Assembly: GCF_963675455.1 (NCBI RefSeq)
Contig: NZ_OY776217.1
Span: 3,526,006-3,590,005, forward strand
Length of the DNA: 64,000 bases
Direction of reading: 5' to 3'
Source: Emcibacter sp.
Lineage (GTDB): Bacteria > Pseudomonadota > Alphaproteobacteria > Sphingomonadales > Emcibacteraceae
A program made the position numbers and the translations under genes. Each line of letters begins with the position of its first letter. Position 1 is the stretch's first letter. The notes below the pieces were generated by a model that worked only from the letters and a program-made list of their open reading frames with translations, had not been told where the DNA came from and made no database searches. Shown here piece by piece: positions 45,231 through 53,472 of this stretch.

Positions 45231-47843
45231 TTATTTCTTGAATAACAGGTTTTCCATCGGCCGGATCAACGCCGGCAGGATGGTCAATGTGGCAACACCG
45301 GCCAAAACCAGGATGGCGGAAATGAAAGTTCCGACCGTCTGGTAGGGCACCAGAGGCGCCGCCAGCAGCGGCATAAAGCCGATACCCACCACAATCACGT
45401 TGCGGGTGATGGCCCGGGCCGGTTCGCCGAACACCGCGGTGGCCGTACTCTTCCAGTCCGGATAATCTTTTCTCATCTCCCGGGCGCGAGCCAGGAAGTG
45501 AATGGCATAGTCCACTGCCAGACCAAGGCTGAGAGAGGAGAGAACCGCTACCGGCATATCATAATCCTTGCCGATCAGGCCGATAATGCCATAAATCATA
45601 CCGATGGTGAAGGTGAGCGGCACCATGGCCAGCGCACCCCACAGGAAACTGCGGAACAGGAAGATCATCATCACCAGCACAATCAGGAAGCTGCCGATGA
45701 AAGCTTCTGCCATACCGCTGACCATTTTGTCCTGCCAGATCATGTTGATATAGGTAAGGCCGAACCATTGCGGTTTGATGTCCATCGGTGCGGGATGGGC
45801 GACAAAATATTCGTCAACCATGGCCACAAGGCGAGACATATCAATATTGTCGCCACTTTTCAGCTGCAGCCACAAGGTCGCCTTTTTATAATCCGGCGTG
45901 ACAAAATGCCAAAGATCCTGCGGCCGGTGACCGCCCTGGAAAGTGATCAGGGTCTGGGCGACCGCCGCAGCGCTGTCGGGAATGCGATAGGCTTCCGGAT
46001 CGCCGGCAAACAGTTCCCGGTGCACAGTTTTCACCGCATCGGTCACCGCACTGCTTTTGCCGACCATGCCGCTTTCCACCAGATAGTCCTGGAGACGGCT
46101 CATATAGTTGAGCACATCCGGGTTTTTGAACACTTCGCCTTCGTTTCTCAGGCCCTCAACAAAGGTGAGCGCATCATCCCAGGCGTCCCATTCCTCGTCA
46201 GGAACATTGTCCATTTCGGTTTCAATCTTTTCCGACAGGGCGAAAATCAGGGTCGGCTTGTCACCGGCGTCTGCCACCAGGGCATCCACCTGTGGCGCCA
46301 GCCACTGCAGGGGTTTCATCGCGCTGGACGACAGGCGCTCTTTCAGACCGGATGCATAGCTTTCAAGGCTCTGGTCAACCTGCGGGCTTTCCAGCTTGAG
46401 ATAAGCCATATAGGTACCGGAGAAGCGGGCGTTGAGTTCCTTGTCGGCGATCCGGATTTCATGATCCGGTGCAAACCATTTTACCGGGTTGTCATTGATC
46501 ACGATATGGTTGATGCCGTACCAGGCGACAAAACCGAGCAGGAAAACCCCTGCGATAATCAATTTGTTATAATTGAAGGTCCAGCGCCCCATCACCGTCA
46601 GGAAACGGGCCATCGGGGCACGATCATCAGCTTCCTTGTGGTCCATACCGAAATCGGTAAAGCTTTCCTCTTTCATCAGCATGATATAGGCCGGGATCAG
46701 GGTCACGGTGAAGAACCAGGCGAGGATCACACCGATGGACACAAAAATTCCGAACACCTGCACCGGTGGAATGGGGGTGAAGGCCAGCGAGGCAAAACCG
46801 ACCGCCGTGGTCAGGGTGGTATACAGCATCGGTTTGCTGAGTTCGTCCATCACATGGCGGATGGTGGTCAACCGGTCCTTGTATTTTGGATAACGGTCAT
46901 AAAAGTCCGACAGGATATGAATGGCGTCCAGCACCGCAATCGGCATGATAAAGATGGGAATCATGCTGCTCATGATGTGCACCGTATTACCGGTAATCAC
47001 CAGCAGGCCCATGGTCACGATCACCGATGCCATAGCTACAATCATCGGTGATATGACAAGATTAAGTTTCTTGAAGAAATACCACAGCAGCAGGAACACC
47101 AGAAGCATGGCCATAGGGGCGGAAATAGCCATCTGCTTGAACATTTCCACACCAAACACATCCTGGGCCACCGGCATACCAGTGATGTGATATTCGTCAC
47201 TGGAATCATACTGTGCGATATGTTCGCGCAGCTTTTCCACCACATTGTAGCTGATATTTTTGGCGGTAATGGGCAGGTAAATGGCCACAGCCTTGCCGTC
47301 GTCGGACACAATGGTACCGTTGAGCATCGGCAGGTTACGGGCCTTGTTACGGATCTCCAGCGCCTCCTCGTCAGAGGCCGGAGGTTTGTTCATCAGCCAT
47401 TCAAAACGGACCGACCCGACGCCGCCGGGTTCAATATTGTCCACCGTCGACGGCGCCATCACATCTGCGGCGATCACACCCTGGCTATTTCCGTCCTTGT
47501 CGGTCCACTGGATATTCTTGGCAAACAGGGTCAGGTCATGGATGTCCGCAAGGGAGCCCTTGTTAAAGACGCCCTGGGGATGAGTCTTGTTGACCACCCC
47601 GACCACGACCATATCATAAAGGGAGAATTCCTTTTTCTGGGCATTATGAAAAACCCTTACCGGTTCGTCCGCAGACAGCATATTTTCCGGGTCCGTATCA
47701 ATTTTCAACGGACTCAACATGCCGAAAGAAGAAGGCCAGAAGGTGGGCAGCACCACCAACACGATCATCAGGGCGCTGACAAGGCCCGTCAGCCAGAAGA
47801 AGGTTTTCGGTGTCTTGCTGGCCTTTTCCGAAAGGGCAATCAT
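45231..47843 (-). CDS. MMPL/HpnN-type RND transporter
   Basis: 870 residues. Twelve membrane segments with two large periplasmic loops, starting FFWLTGLVSALMIVLVVLPTFW. SSD-type clusters are present (FIMPIAVLDAIHILSDFYD in TM4 and SLGLAVDYAIHFLARAREM in TM10 with proton-relay Asp). Half the size of AcrB-type plus but of the MMPL/hopanoid-exporter class, so a lipid-like cargo is likely. First of a three-gene operon with a LolA-like carrier and an outer-membrane barrel; a DUF2892 gene ends 56 bp upstream. Confidence 0.93.
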   Translation of the reverse strand: MIALSEKASKTPKTFFWLTGLVSALMIVLVVLPTFWPSSFGMLSPLKIDTDPENMLSADEPVRVFHNAQKKEFSLYDMVVVGVVNKTHPQGVFNKGSLADIHDLTLFAKNIQWTDKDGNSQGVIAADVMAPSTVDNIEPGGVGSVRFEWLMNKPPASDEEALEIRNKARNLPMLNGTIVSDDGKAVAIYLPITAKNISYNVVEKLREHIAQYDSSDEYHITGMPVAQDVFGVEMFKQMAISAPMAMLLVFLLLWYFFKKLNLVISPMIVAMASVIVTMGLLVITGNTVHIMSSMIPIFIMPIAVLDAIHILSDFYDRYPKYKDRLTTIRHVMDELSKPMLYTTLTTAVGFASLAFTPIPPVQVFGIFVSIGVILAWFFTVTLIPAYIMLMKEESFTDFGMDHKEADDRAPMARFLTVMGRWTFNYNKLIIAGVFLLGFVAWYGINHIVINDNPVKWFAPDHEIRIADKELNARFSGTYMAYLKLESPQVDQSLESYASGLKERLSSSAMKPLQWLAPQVDALVADAGDKPTLIFALSEKIETEMDNVPDEEWDAWDDALTFVEGLRNEGEVFKNPDVLNYMSRLQDYLVESGMVGKSSAVTDAVKTVHRELFAGDPEAYRIPDSAAAVAQTLITFQGGHRPQDLWHFVTPDYKKATLWLQLKSGDNIDMSRLVAMVDEYFVAHPAPMDIKPQWFGLTYINMIWQDKMVSGMAEAFIGSFLIVLVMMIFLFRSFLWGALAMVPLTFTIGMIYGIIGLIGKDYDMPVAVLSSLSLGLAVDYAIHFLARAREMRKDYPDWKSTATAVFGEPARAITRNVIVVGIGFMPLLAAPLVPYQTVGTFISAILVLAGVATLTILPALIRPMENLLFKK

Positions 47844-47899
47844 GGATCTCTCCCAAAATCTTGCTTGTTATTATTGGTGTCTTTTGCGTACGGGTCGGC

Positions 47900-48103
47900 T
47901 CAGTTAAACGCCTGCCCCGGTTTTACACCCAGTTTCTTCAGAATGATCGCCAGGGGACAAAAGCCCGTAAAAGAGGCCTGGAACATATTCAGGCCGACAA
48001 ATATCGGCAGGGCGATCCAATATGGATGTACATAGTGCGCCAAGGCAACACCCACGAGAACCATAATACCGGCAAAAGCCATTACTACACGATCGATAGA
48101 CAT
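47900..48103 (-). CDS. DUF2892 / YgaP-type two-helix membrane protein
   Basis: 67 residues with two hydrophobic segments (about 8-24 and 28-46) and the signature FTGFCPLAIILKKLGV. This family often occurs fused to rhodanese or next to sulfide-handling genes; here it diverges from sulfide:quinone oxidoreductase. It is 56 bp upstream of the MMPL transporter and may lead that operon. An Fnr-type box lies 59 bp before its start codon. Confidence 0.82.
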   Translation of the reverse strand: MSIDRVVMAFAGIMVLVGVALAHYVHPYWIALPIFVGLNMFQASFTGFCPLAIILKKLGVKPGQAFN

Positions 48104-48161
48104 GGTAATTCTCCTAAAATCCTTCTATAATTCTCTATAACCTACAAAAACTTCGGGGAAT

Positions 48162-48175
48162 TTGATCCCGATCAA
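48162..48175 (-). promoter_or_regulatory. Fnr/FixK-type box serving the DUF2892-exporter side
   Basis: TTGATCCCGATCAA is a perfect TTGAT-N4-ATCAA palindrome. A minus-strand -10 (TATAGA, 48139-48134) is centred 32 bases from the box centre, the spacing of a class II (-41.5) Crp/Fnr activator. Confidence 0.75.
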
Positions 48176-48260
48176 TTCACAAAAGAAAACTGTAAATAAC
48201 AATCTGGGTACTGGTGAGTTCAAAGTCAAGTGTACGCGTTTTTTAACGTTTTGGGTACCG

Positions 48261-48274
48261 TTGACATGCATCAA
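48261..48274 (+). promoter_or_regulatory. Fnr/FixK-type box serving the sqr side
   Basis: TTGACATGCATCAA, one mismatch from TTGAT-N4-ATCAA. A plus-strand -10-like TAATAT follows at 48302-48307, compatible with activation from about -46. sqr starts 107 bp after the box. Confidence 0.6.
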
Positions 48275-48381
48275 AGTAATCGCGCCAGTCTATGTTAAGA
48301 GTAATATATATATAACAGCTGTTTTGTGTTATTAGCTTAAGAACCTAAATCCAGGGAAGGCAAAGTCAAAAGGAAAATACA

Positions 48382-49653
48382 ATGGCAAAAGTACTAATCA
48401 TCGGCGCAGGGCTCGGCGGCATGCCGGCTGCTTATGAAATCAGGGAAGAGCTGGACAAAAGTCATGAAGTAATCATGATCAATGAAAGCCCGCAGTTCAG
48501 GTTCGTCCCGTCCAATCCCTGGATTGCTGTGGGCTGGCGGCAGGCAGACGAGGTTGCCTTTGACGCCGAGCCTTATCTGGCAAAAAAGAATATCGGATTT
48601 ATCGCCGAGCGCGTCACCAAAATCGACCCGGACGCCAAACAGGTCACTCTCGCCTCCGGCGACAATCTGGATTATGATTATCTTGTCATCACCACCGGCC
48701 CGAAACTGGCCTGGGGGAATATCCCCGGTGCCGGCCCGGAAGGATTCACCCAGTCCGTCTGCACCCTGCCCCACGCCGAAAAGGCCTATGAGGATTTCAA
48801 GAAACTGGTGGAAAACCCCGGTCCGGTCATTGTCGGGGCCTTTCAGGGCGCCAGCTGTTTCGGCCCGGCCTATGAATATGCCCTGATCCTGGACAAGGCG
48901 CTGAAAGATCACAAAATCCGCCACAAAGTGCCGATGACCTATGTAACCAGCGAACCCTACATCGGGCACCTTGGTCTCGGTGGTGTCGGCGATTCAAAGG
49001 CTATGCTGGAAAGTGAACTGCGCTCCAAGGACATAAAATGGATCTGCAATGCCAGCGTCAAGGAAGTGAAAGACGGCACTTTCATGGTCGATGAATACAA
49101 CCAGAACAAGGAAGTGGTGCGTTCCCATGAGGTGCCTTTCCATCACGCCATGATGATCCCGCCATTCTCAGGCGTGGATGCGGTCGCCTCGGTTGAGGGA
49201 CTTTGCAATCCCAAGGGTTTTGTCCTGATCGATAAATACCAGCGCAATCCCAAATGGTCGAATATCTATTCCGCCGGGGTCTGTGTCGCCATTCCGCCGG
49301 TAGAAGATACGCCAGTACCGACCGGCACACCAAAAACCGGTTATATGATTGAATCCATGGTGACGGCCATCGCCCACAATATTGCGGCCGACCTCGCCGG
49401 CAAGAAACCCTATGCAAAAGCCACCTGGAATGCCATCTGTCTGGCAGATATGGGCGATTCCGGCATTGCCTTTGTCGCCATGCCGCAGATTCCGCCCCGC
49501 AATGTGACCTGGTTCAAAAAAGGGAAATGGGTCCATCTGGCTAAAATCGGTTTCGAGAAATATTTCATCAACAAGATGAAAAAAGGCACCAGCGAACCGA
49601 TCTATGAAAAATATATCCTCAAGATGTTCGGCATCGAAAAACTGGAAGACTGA
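48382..49653 (+). CDS. sqr: Sulfide:quinone oxidoreductase
   Basis: 423 residues. Membrane-associated flavoprotein that oxidises sulfide to sulfane sulfur and reduces quinone. Seen: KVLIIGAGLGGMPAAYEI FAD motif, VPSNPWIAVGWR (the SQR hallmark PSNPWVAVGW-like), and three candidate redox cysteines at 127, 159 (GASCFGPAYEYAL) and 275 (VEGLCNPKGFV), then IYSAGVCVAIPP. C-terminal amphipathic stretch for membrane contact. Single-gene unit ended by a terminator; upstream Fnr-type box suggests redox control. Confidence 0.93.
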   Translation: MAKVLIIGAGLGGMPAAYEIREELDKSHEVIMINESPQFRFVPSNPWIAVGWRQADEVAFDAEPYLAKKNIGFIAERVTKIDPDAKQVTLASGDNLDYDYLVITTGPKLAWGNIPGAGPEGFTQSVCTLPHAEKAYEDFKKLVENPGPVIVGAFQGASCFGPAYEYALILDKALKDHKIRHKVPMTYVTSEPYIGHLGLGGVGDSKAMLESELRSKDIKWICNASVKEVKDGTFMVDEYNQNKEVVRSHEVPFHHAMMIPPFSGVDAVASVEGLCNPKGFVLIDKYQRNPKWSNIYSAGVCVAIPPVEDTPVPTGTPKTGYMIESMVTAIAHNIAADLAGKKPYAKATWNAICLADMGDSGIAFVAMPQIPPRNVTWFKKGKWVHLAKIGFEKYFINKMKKGTSEPIYEKYILKMFGIEKLED

Positions 49654-49676
49654 CACCACAGAAATCTGGAAAAGCC

Positions 49677-49707
49677 CCCCGGAGATCACTCTCCGGGGTT
49701 TTCTTTT
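49677..49707 (+). terminator. Terminator after sqr
   Basis: Perfect 9-bp stem CCCCGGAGA / TCTCCGGGG with loop TCAC, then TTTTCTTTT. It overlaps the last two bases of the convergent sulfatase gene; an A-rich 5' side (GGAAAAG) could let it serve both directions. Confidence 0.85.
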
Positions 49708-51499
49708 ACCTGATGGTCAGATTTATGGGCGACAGCAGGGGATCGAACAGCCCGAGGATCTCGACAAGGCGTGAAACCTCCCCGTCGACCTGCAAAAGCC
49801 CCTTCTCCACCAGCTGAGCCGCGGATGCCTGTCCGGTCAGAAGCCCGACCAGCACCATGCGCGGCGCCCGGACCGTTACTTCAGCTTCTGCCGGGATTAC
49901 CTCGTGGAATTGGGCAACGGCCCGACGTATTTCCAGCGCATGAGCCTCCCCCGTGTCCGTCGCCACAAAAGCTATGGTCGAGCGAATATCCGCAGATTTT
50001 TCCGTTGCTAGACGGGGCCCCAGCCCTTCGACCAGCCGCGCAAGCGGCCAGGCCGCAACAATATCCGCGGAGGAAAAATAACCGGCAAACTCCTTCAGGT
50101 GCCCGAGCGGATCAATGTCCCCCTCCAGTTCCTGAGCCGACGTCAGGTACCAGTTGCGCCAGTTGCTGTTCATACTGGCGTACCCCAGACGCCGAAGAGC
50201 AGCAGCTTTCAGCAGCCGGGCTTCCATATCCTCATGATCGTGACGGACAAGATGGGTGGCAAGTTCCGCTGCCCACTGAGCGTCCTCCTGATCATAGGCT
50301 GCCCAGGCTGCGGCCAGAACCTTGTCCCGGCCGCCCATGAGCGTGATATAACGAGCCGATGCCTGAGTGCGAGGCACCGGGTCCAGATCGACCGGATCCC
50401 CTTGGAACCATCCTAGATAACCGGTATAGATCTGACGCACTGCATGTTTGACGGTGCCGTAATATTCCCGCAAGTAAGGTTTTGAATTTGCCAGATAATC
50501 CGGAAAGACAACAGCCTGCGCCAGTTCATCAGGCGTAAGCCCCTTGTTCATATAACGCAGTGTCTGATCGTGAATGAACTGAATGCCGTCACGTGTTGTC
50601 TGCAACACATTTTCGACCTTTTCCCCGCCATAAACCGGCTGTCCGTGTGACGGCACAAGGTAATCCGCCCTGAAGGCGCGCAACCGGTCAATGCTTTTGT
50701 ACCACTGCAGGGGGTCGCGGAATTTTGTGCCTCGCAATGTATGGATATTTGGTAACGTCGGCCCCTGTATGGTTTCGCCGGACAGCAGGATATTTCCCTT
50801 CTTCAGATAGACGGAAATCTCGTCCGGAGCTTCGCTCGGCACATGAACCATCTCCAGATCCACACCGGCAATCGTCACTTCCAGATGATCCGCAAAAACG
50901 TCAGTTGGATAGATGAAACCGGAAATACCCCGCGTAATTTCCGGACCGATCCCTTCATTCATACCTGCCCGGTCTTCCGGCGGCAGGCCGATGCCAAAGC
51001 TATAACCACTGCGGATCGCAAGTATGGGGCCGATCGCCCCTCCCTGGTGGATGACATTGCTGACCAGGGTTTCATGGGCAAAGATTCGAACTTTGCCGGA
51101 CGCCACGTCCTCCGGCGAAGTGATGGCCTTGACTCCGCCCCAGTGATCGGGATGGAAATGGGTATAAACAACCGCCCGAACCGGTTTGTCGGAATATTTA
51201 CGCAGCTCCAGCCAGGCCTCTTTGGTTTCACCGGGGTGTGTGCCGGTATCCACGACGATGACACCGTCCTCGCCGACAACCATGATCACATTGCCAAGAC
51301 TGTAACCAACCGCCGAAAAGACATTCTCGCCAACCTTGTAGACCTTTTTCTCAAAATGGGCCGTATGGGCGGCCAGTTCTGGATGAATGGAAATTTCCGG
51401 CCTTGTAACATCAGCCGCCTGCGCCGCAAGAGCGGCCGGTAAAAGACCCAGAATACACCAGACTGACACCAAAAGACGGATTGAAATATTGTCGCGCAT
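49706..51499 (-). CDS. Alkyl sulfatase-like metallo-beta-lactamase hydrolase (SdsA/BDS1 type)
   Basis: 597 residues with a signal peptide (to AAQAA). Seen: metallo-beta-lactamase motif THFHPDHWGG (His114, His116, Asp118, His119), DTGTHPGET, then the alkyl-sulfatase dimerisation region (YLGWFQGDPVDLDPVP, MGGRDKVLAAAWAAYDQED) and an SCP2-like C-terminal domain (about 480-597). Such enzymes cleave primary or secondary alkyl sulfates such as SDS. Somewhat shorter than typical (about 650). Divergent LysR gene lies 130 bp away and is the probable regulator. Confidence 0.9.
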   Translation of the reverse strand: MRDNISIRLLVSVWCILGLLPAALAAQAADVTRPEISIHPELAAHTAHFEKKVYKVGENVFSAVGYSLGNVIMVVGEDGVIVVDTGTHPGETKEAWLELRKYSDKPVRAVVYTHFHPDHWGGVKAITSPEDVASGKVRIFAHETLVSNVIHQGGAIGPILAIRSGYSFGIGLPPEDRAGMNEGIGPEITRGISGFIYPTDVFADHLEVTIAGVDLEMVHVPSEAPDEISVYLKKGNILLSGETIQGPTLPNIHTLRGTKFRDPLQWYKSIDRLRAFRADYLVPSHGQPVYGGEKVENVLQTTRDGIQFIHDQTLRYMNKGLTPDELAQAVVFPDYLANSKPYLREYYGTVKHAVRQIYTGYLGWFQGDPVDLDPVPRTQASARYITLMGGRDKVLAAAWAAYDQEDAQWAAELATHLVRHDHEDMEARLLKAAALRRLGYASMNSNWRNWYLTSAQELEGDIDPLGHLKEFAGYFSSADIVAAWPLARLVEGLGPRLATEKSADIRSTIAFVATDTGEAHALEIRRAVAQFHEVIPAEAEVTVRAPRMVLVGLLTGQASAAQLVEKGLLQVDGEVSRLVEILGLFDPLLSPINLTIR

Positions 51500-51575
51500 G
51501 ATCTTGCCTTCCCTTTATTCTGTTTCCCGGCTCTTCCTGCGGTTTCCCGGAATGAAAAGAGTTTACGACTCCCTT

Positions 51576-51593
51576 ATTATTCCGTAAAATAAT
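51576..51593. promoter_or_regulatory. Inverted repeat between sulfatase and lysR
   Basis: ATTATT-CCGTAA-AATAAT, an AT-rich dyad containing the LysR T-N11-A pattern, 36 bases before the lysR start and 76 bases from the divergent sulfatase start. Confidence 0.5.
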
Positions 51594-51629
51594 ATTAATT
51601 AGGCATTATAATAACTTTTTGGAATATAT

Positions 51630-52568
51630 ATGATTGAACTGAGGGATTTGCAGCTGGTCACGGCACTGGCCCGGGAAGGCAGTTTCAACAGGGCCGCTGA
51701 AACCCTGAATATGTCCCAGCCTGCCCTGACCAAAAAGATTGCCCGACTGGAAGACAAGCTCGGCGTCACCCTGTTTCACAGATCAAGACGCGGAACCACC
51801 CCGACAGTGTTTGGATCGTATCTGCTTGACCAAGGCAAACAGCTTATGGATCAGGGGGAAATCCTGCACCGCCAGATAATGTTGATGGCAAATATGGAGC
51901 TGGGCGAGCTGCGCCTGGGCGTTGGTCCTGTTGTCGAACAGAACCTGCTGTCCGGGGTCTTGGCCAATTTTCTGTCACGCTTCCCGAAAATTTCGGTGGA
52001 TGTCCGGGTCGATTCTGCCGTCAACCTCCTGCATGATCTGAAAGAGGCCCGACTGGACCTTGCGGTTGGCGCCTTTGATCTTGGTGGAGACATCGACAAT
52101 CTGCAGGCCAGTGCTCTTGCTGATCAAGCCATCATATTCGCCGCCCGTCCCGATCACCCCCTGTTCCTGGAGAAGACGCCGGGAACTGGCATCTCTGTGG
52201 CGGAGATGCTGAAATATCCTCTTACCGCCCCCCGGATCCCGGACTATATCCAGGACTGGTTCGCTGCCAAACATACCGGCGCGGATACCCCCCTTACCTG
52301 GGGCGTGAAATGTGAAAACTACAATGTGCTGCGGGCCGTCGCCAAGGCAACCGACCATGTCACCGGCGGGCCGGTCCACCTGTTTATGGAGGATTTCGAC
52401 AAAGGGGAACTCCGCCCTGTTCCGCTGGCGGAGGATGCCATATTGCGAACGGCTGTTCTGACACGACCGGAAGCGCTTCATTCTCCTGCCGTCACAATTC
52501 TGACAGAGATATTCATGGACGTGGCGGAAAGTCTGGTCGGTAAAATCGACGAACCGGTCTCAGCCTGA
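51630..52568 (+). CDS. LysR-family transcriptional regulator
   Basis: 312 residues. N-terminal winged helix (about 1-65: MIELRDLQLVTALAREGSFN, AAETLNMSQPALTKKIARLE) and an effector-binding domain (about 90-300) with ELRLGVGPVVEQNLL and FDLGGDIDNLQASALADQAI. Divergent from the alkyl sulfatase, the usual arrangement of LysR and target. Its last 9 bases overlap the convergent patatin gene. Confidence 0.93.
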   Translation: MIELRDLQLVTALAREGSFNRAAETLNMSQPALTKKIARLEDKLGVTLFHRSRRGTTPTVFGSYLLDQGKQLMDQGEILHRQIMLMANMELGELRLGVGPVVEQNLLSGVLANFLSRFPKISVDVRVDSAVNLLHDLKEARLDLAVGAFDLGGDIDNLQASALADQAIIFAARPDHPLFLEKTPGTGISVAEMLKYPLTAPRIPDYIQDWFAAKHTGADTPLTWGVKCENYNVLRAVAKATDHVTGGPVHLFMEDFDKGELRPVPLAEDAILRTAVLTRPEALHSPAVTILTEIFMDVAESLVGKIDEPVSA

Positions 52569-53453
52569 ATGTTTCTCCTGCCGGGAAAGGAATTCCCTGG
52601 TTTCCGTGGCTCCGATTTCGATAATTTCCGCCGCCCGGTCAAAATCCATCGTGCCGCAGATATTACGGCTGATTTCAATGGTGGCATCGGGTGGATAAGC
52701 CGCGAGCTTCTGCCGTGCGATGGTGCTTTGCATGGTATCAAAGGCCTGGTTGGCCACGCTCAGGGAGCCCAGCTTCTTCTCCCTCTCGTCCTCTTCTCCG
52801 GATTTCAGAAAGGAAATGAATTTGCTGATTTTTTCATGCAACGGAGATTTATTATCGGATTTTGCCGGTTTCTCTTCCTTCCGGTCCCTGTCCTTGCGAC
52901 CACCAAGATGAACGGCAATGGTGATATCCGTTTTATCGCGAAAAGTCGGGGCGATGGGAACCGGATTCAGAACCCCGCCGTCTATGAGATGAGCCTTGCC
53001 ATGCTTGACCGGGGTAAAAAACAACGGCAATGACATGGACGCGCGAATGGCATCAAACAGCGGTCCGGAACTGAGCCAGACTTCCCGCTCATGGGTAATA
53101 TCCGTCGCCACCGCGGTAAAACTGATCGGCAGGTCTTCGATTTTCTGGTCACCGACCAGTTCCACAAGGGTATTGATGATCTTGTCGCCCTTGATCAACC
53201 CCTCTTTGCCCCAGGATATATCCATCAGCGACAGGATATCCACCTTTGAGATCGCCCTGACCCATTTCTCGAACTCGTCAAGCTTGCCGGCGGCAAAAAC
53301 ACCCCCGACCAGCGCGCCGATGGAACAGCCGGAGATCGACCTGATGTCATAGCCGGCCTTCTGCAGTTCGTGAATAACCCCGATATGGGCAAGGCCACGA
53401 GCACCGCCACTGCCAAGCACGAGAGAAACTGTTGGTTTTTTCTTTCCGGGCAT
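52560..53453 (-). CDS. Patatin-like phospholipase / serine esterase
   Basis: 297 residues. Ser/Asp dyad lipase fold: oxyanion loop GSGGARGLAHIG (about 14-25), nucleophile Ser44 in GCSIG, and Asp158 in LIDGGVLNPVP. A charged segment (about 185-215, DRDRKEEKPAKSDN) breaks the fold before a helical C-terminus. RssA/NTE-like bacterial patatins act on phospholipids; no signal peptide, so cytoplasmic or membrane-peripheral. The 3' end overlaps lysR by 9 bp; the DUF4010 gene ends 19 bp upstream. Confidence 0.9.
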   Translation of the reverse strand: MPGKKKPTVSLVLGSGGARGLAHIGVIHELQKAGYDIRSISGCSIGALVGGVFAAGKLDEFEKWVRAISKVDILSLMDISWGKEGLIKGDKIINTLVELVGDQKIEDLPISFTAVATDITHEREVWLSSGPLFDAIRASMSLPLFFTPVKHGKAHLIDGGVLNPVPIAPTFRDKTDITIAVHLGGRKDRDRKEEKPAKSDNKSPLHEKISKFISFLKSGEEDEREKKLGSLSVANQAFDTMQSTIARQKLAAYPPDATIEISRNICGTMDFDRAAEIIEIGATETREFLSRQEKHSG

Positions 53454-53472
53454 AATGGATAATGTCCTGCCG

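Noticed and set aside
45498..47051. 517-codon plus-strand open frame
   Set aside because: Antisense to the MMPL transporter, with His/Gln-rich shadow composition and no domain.
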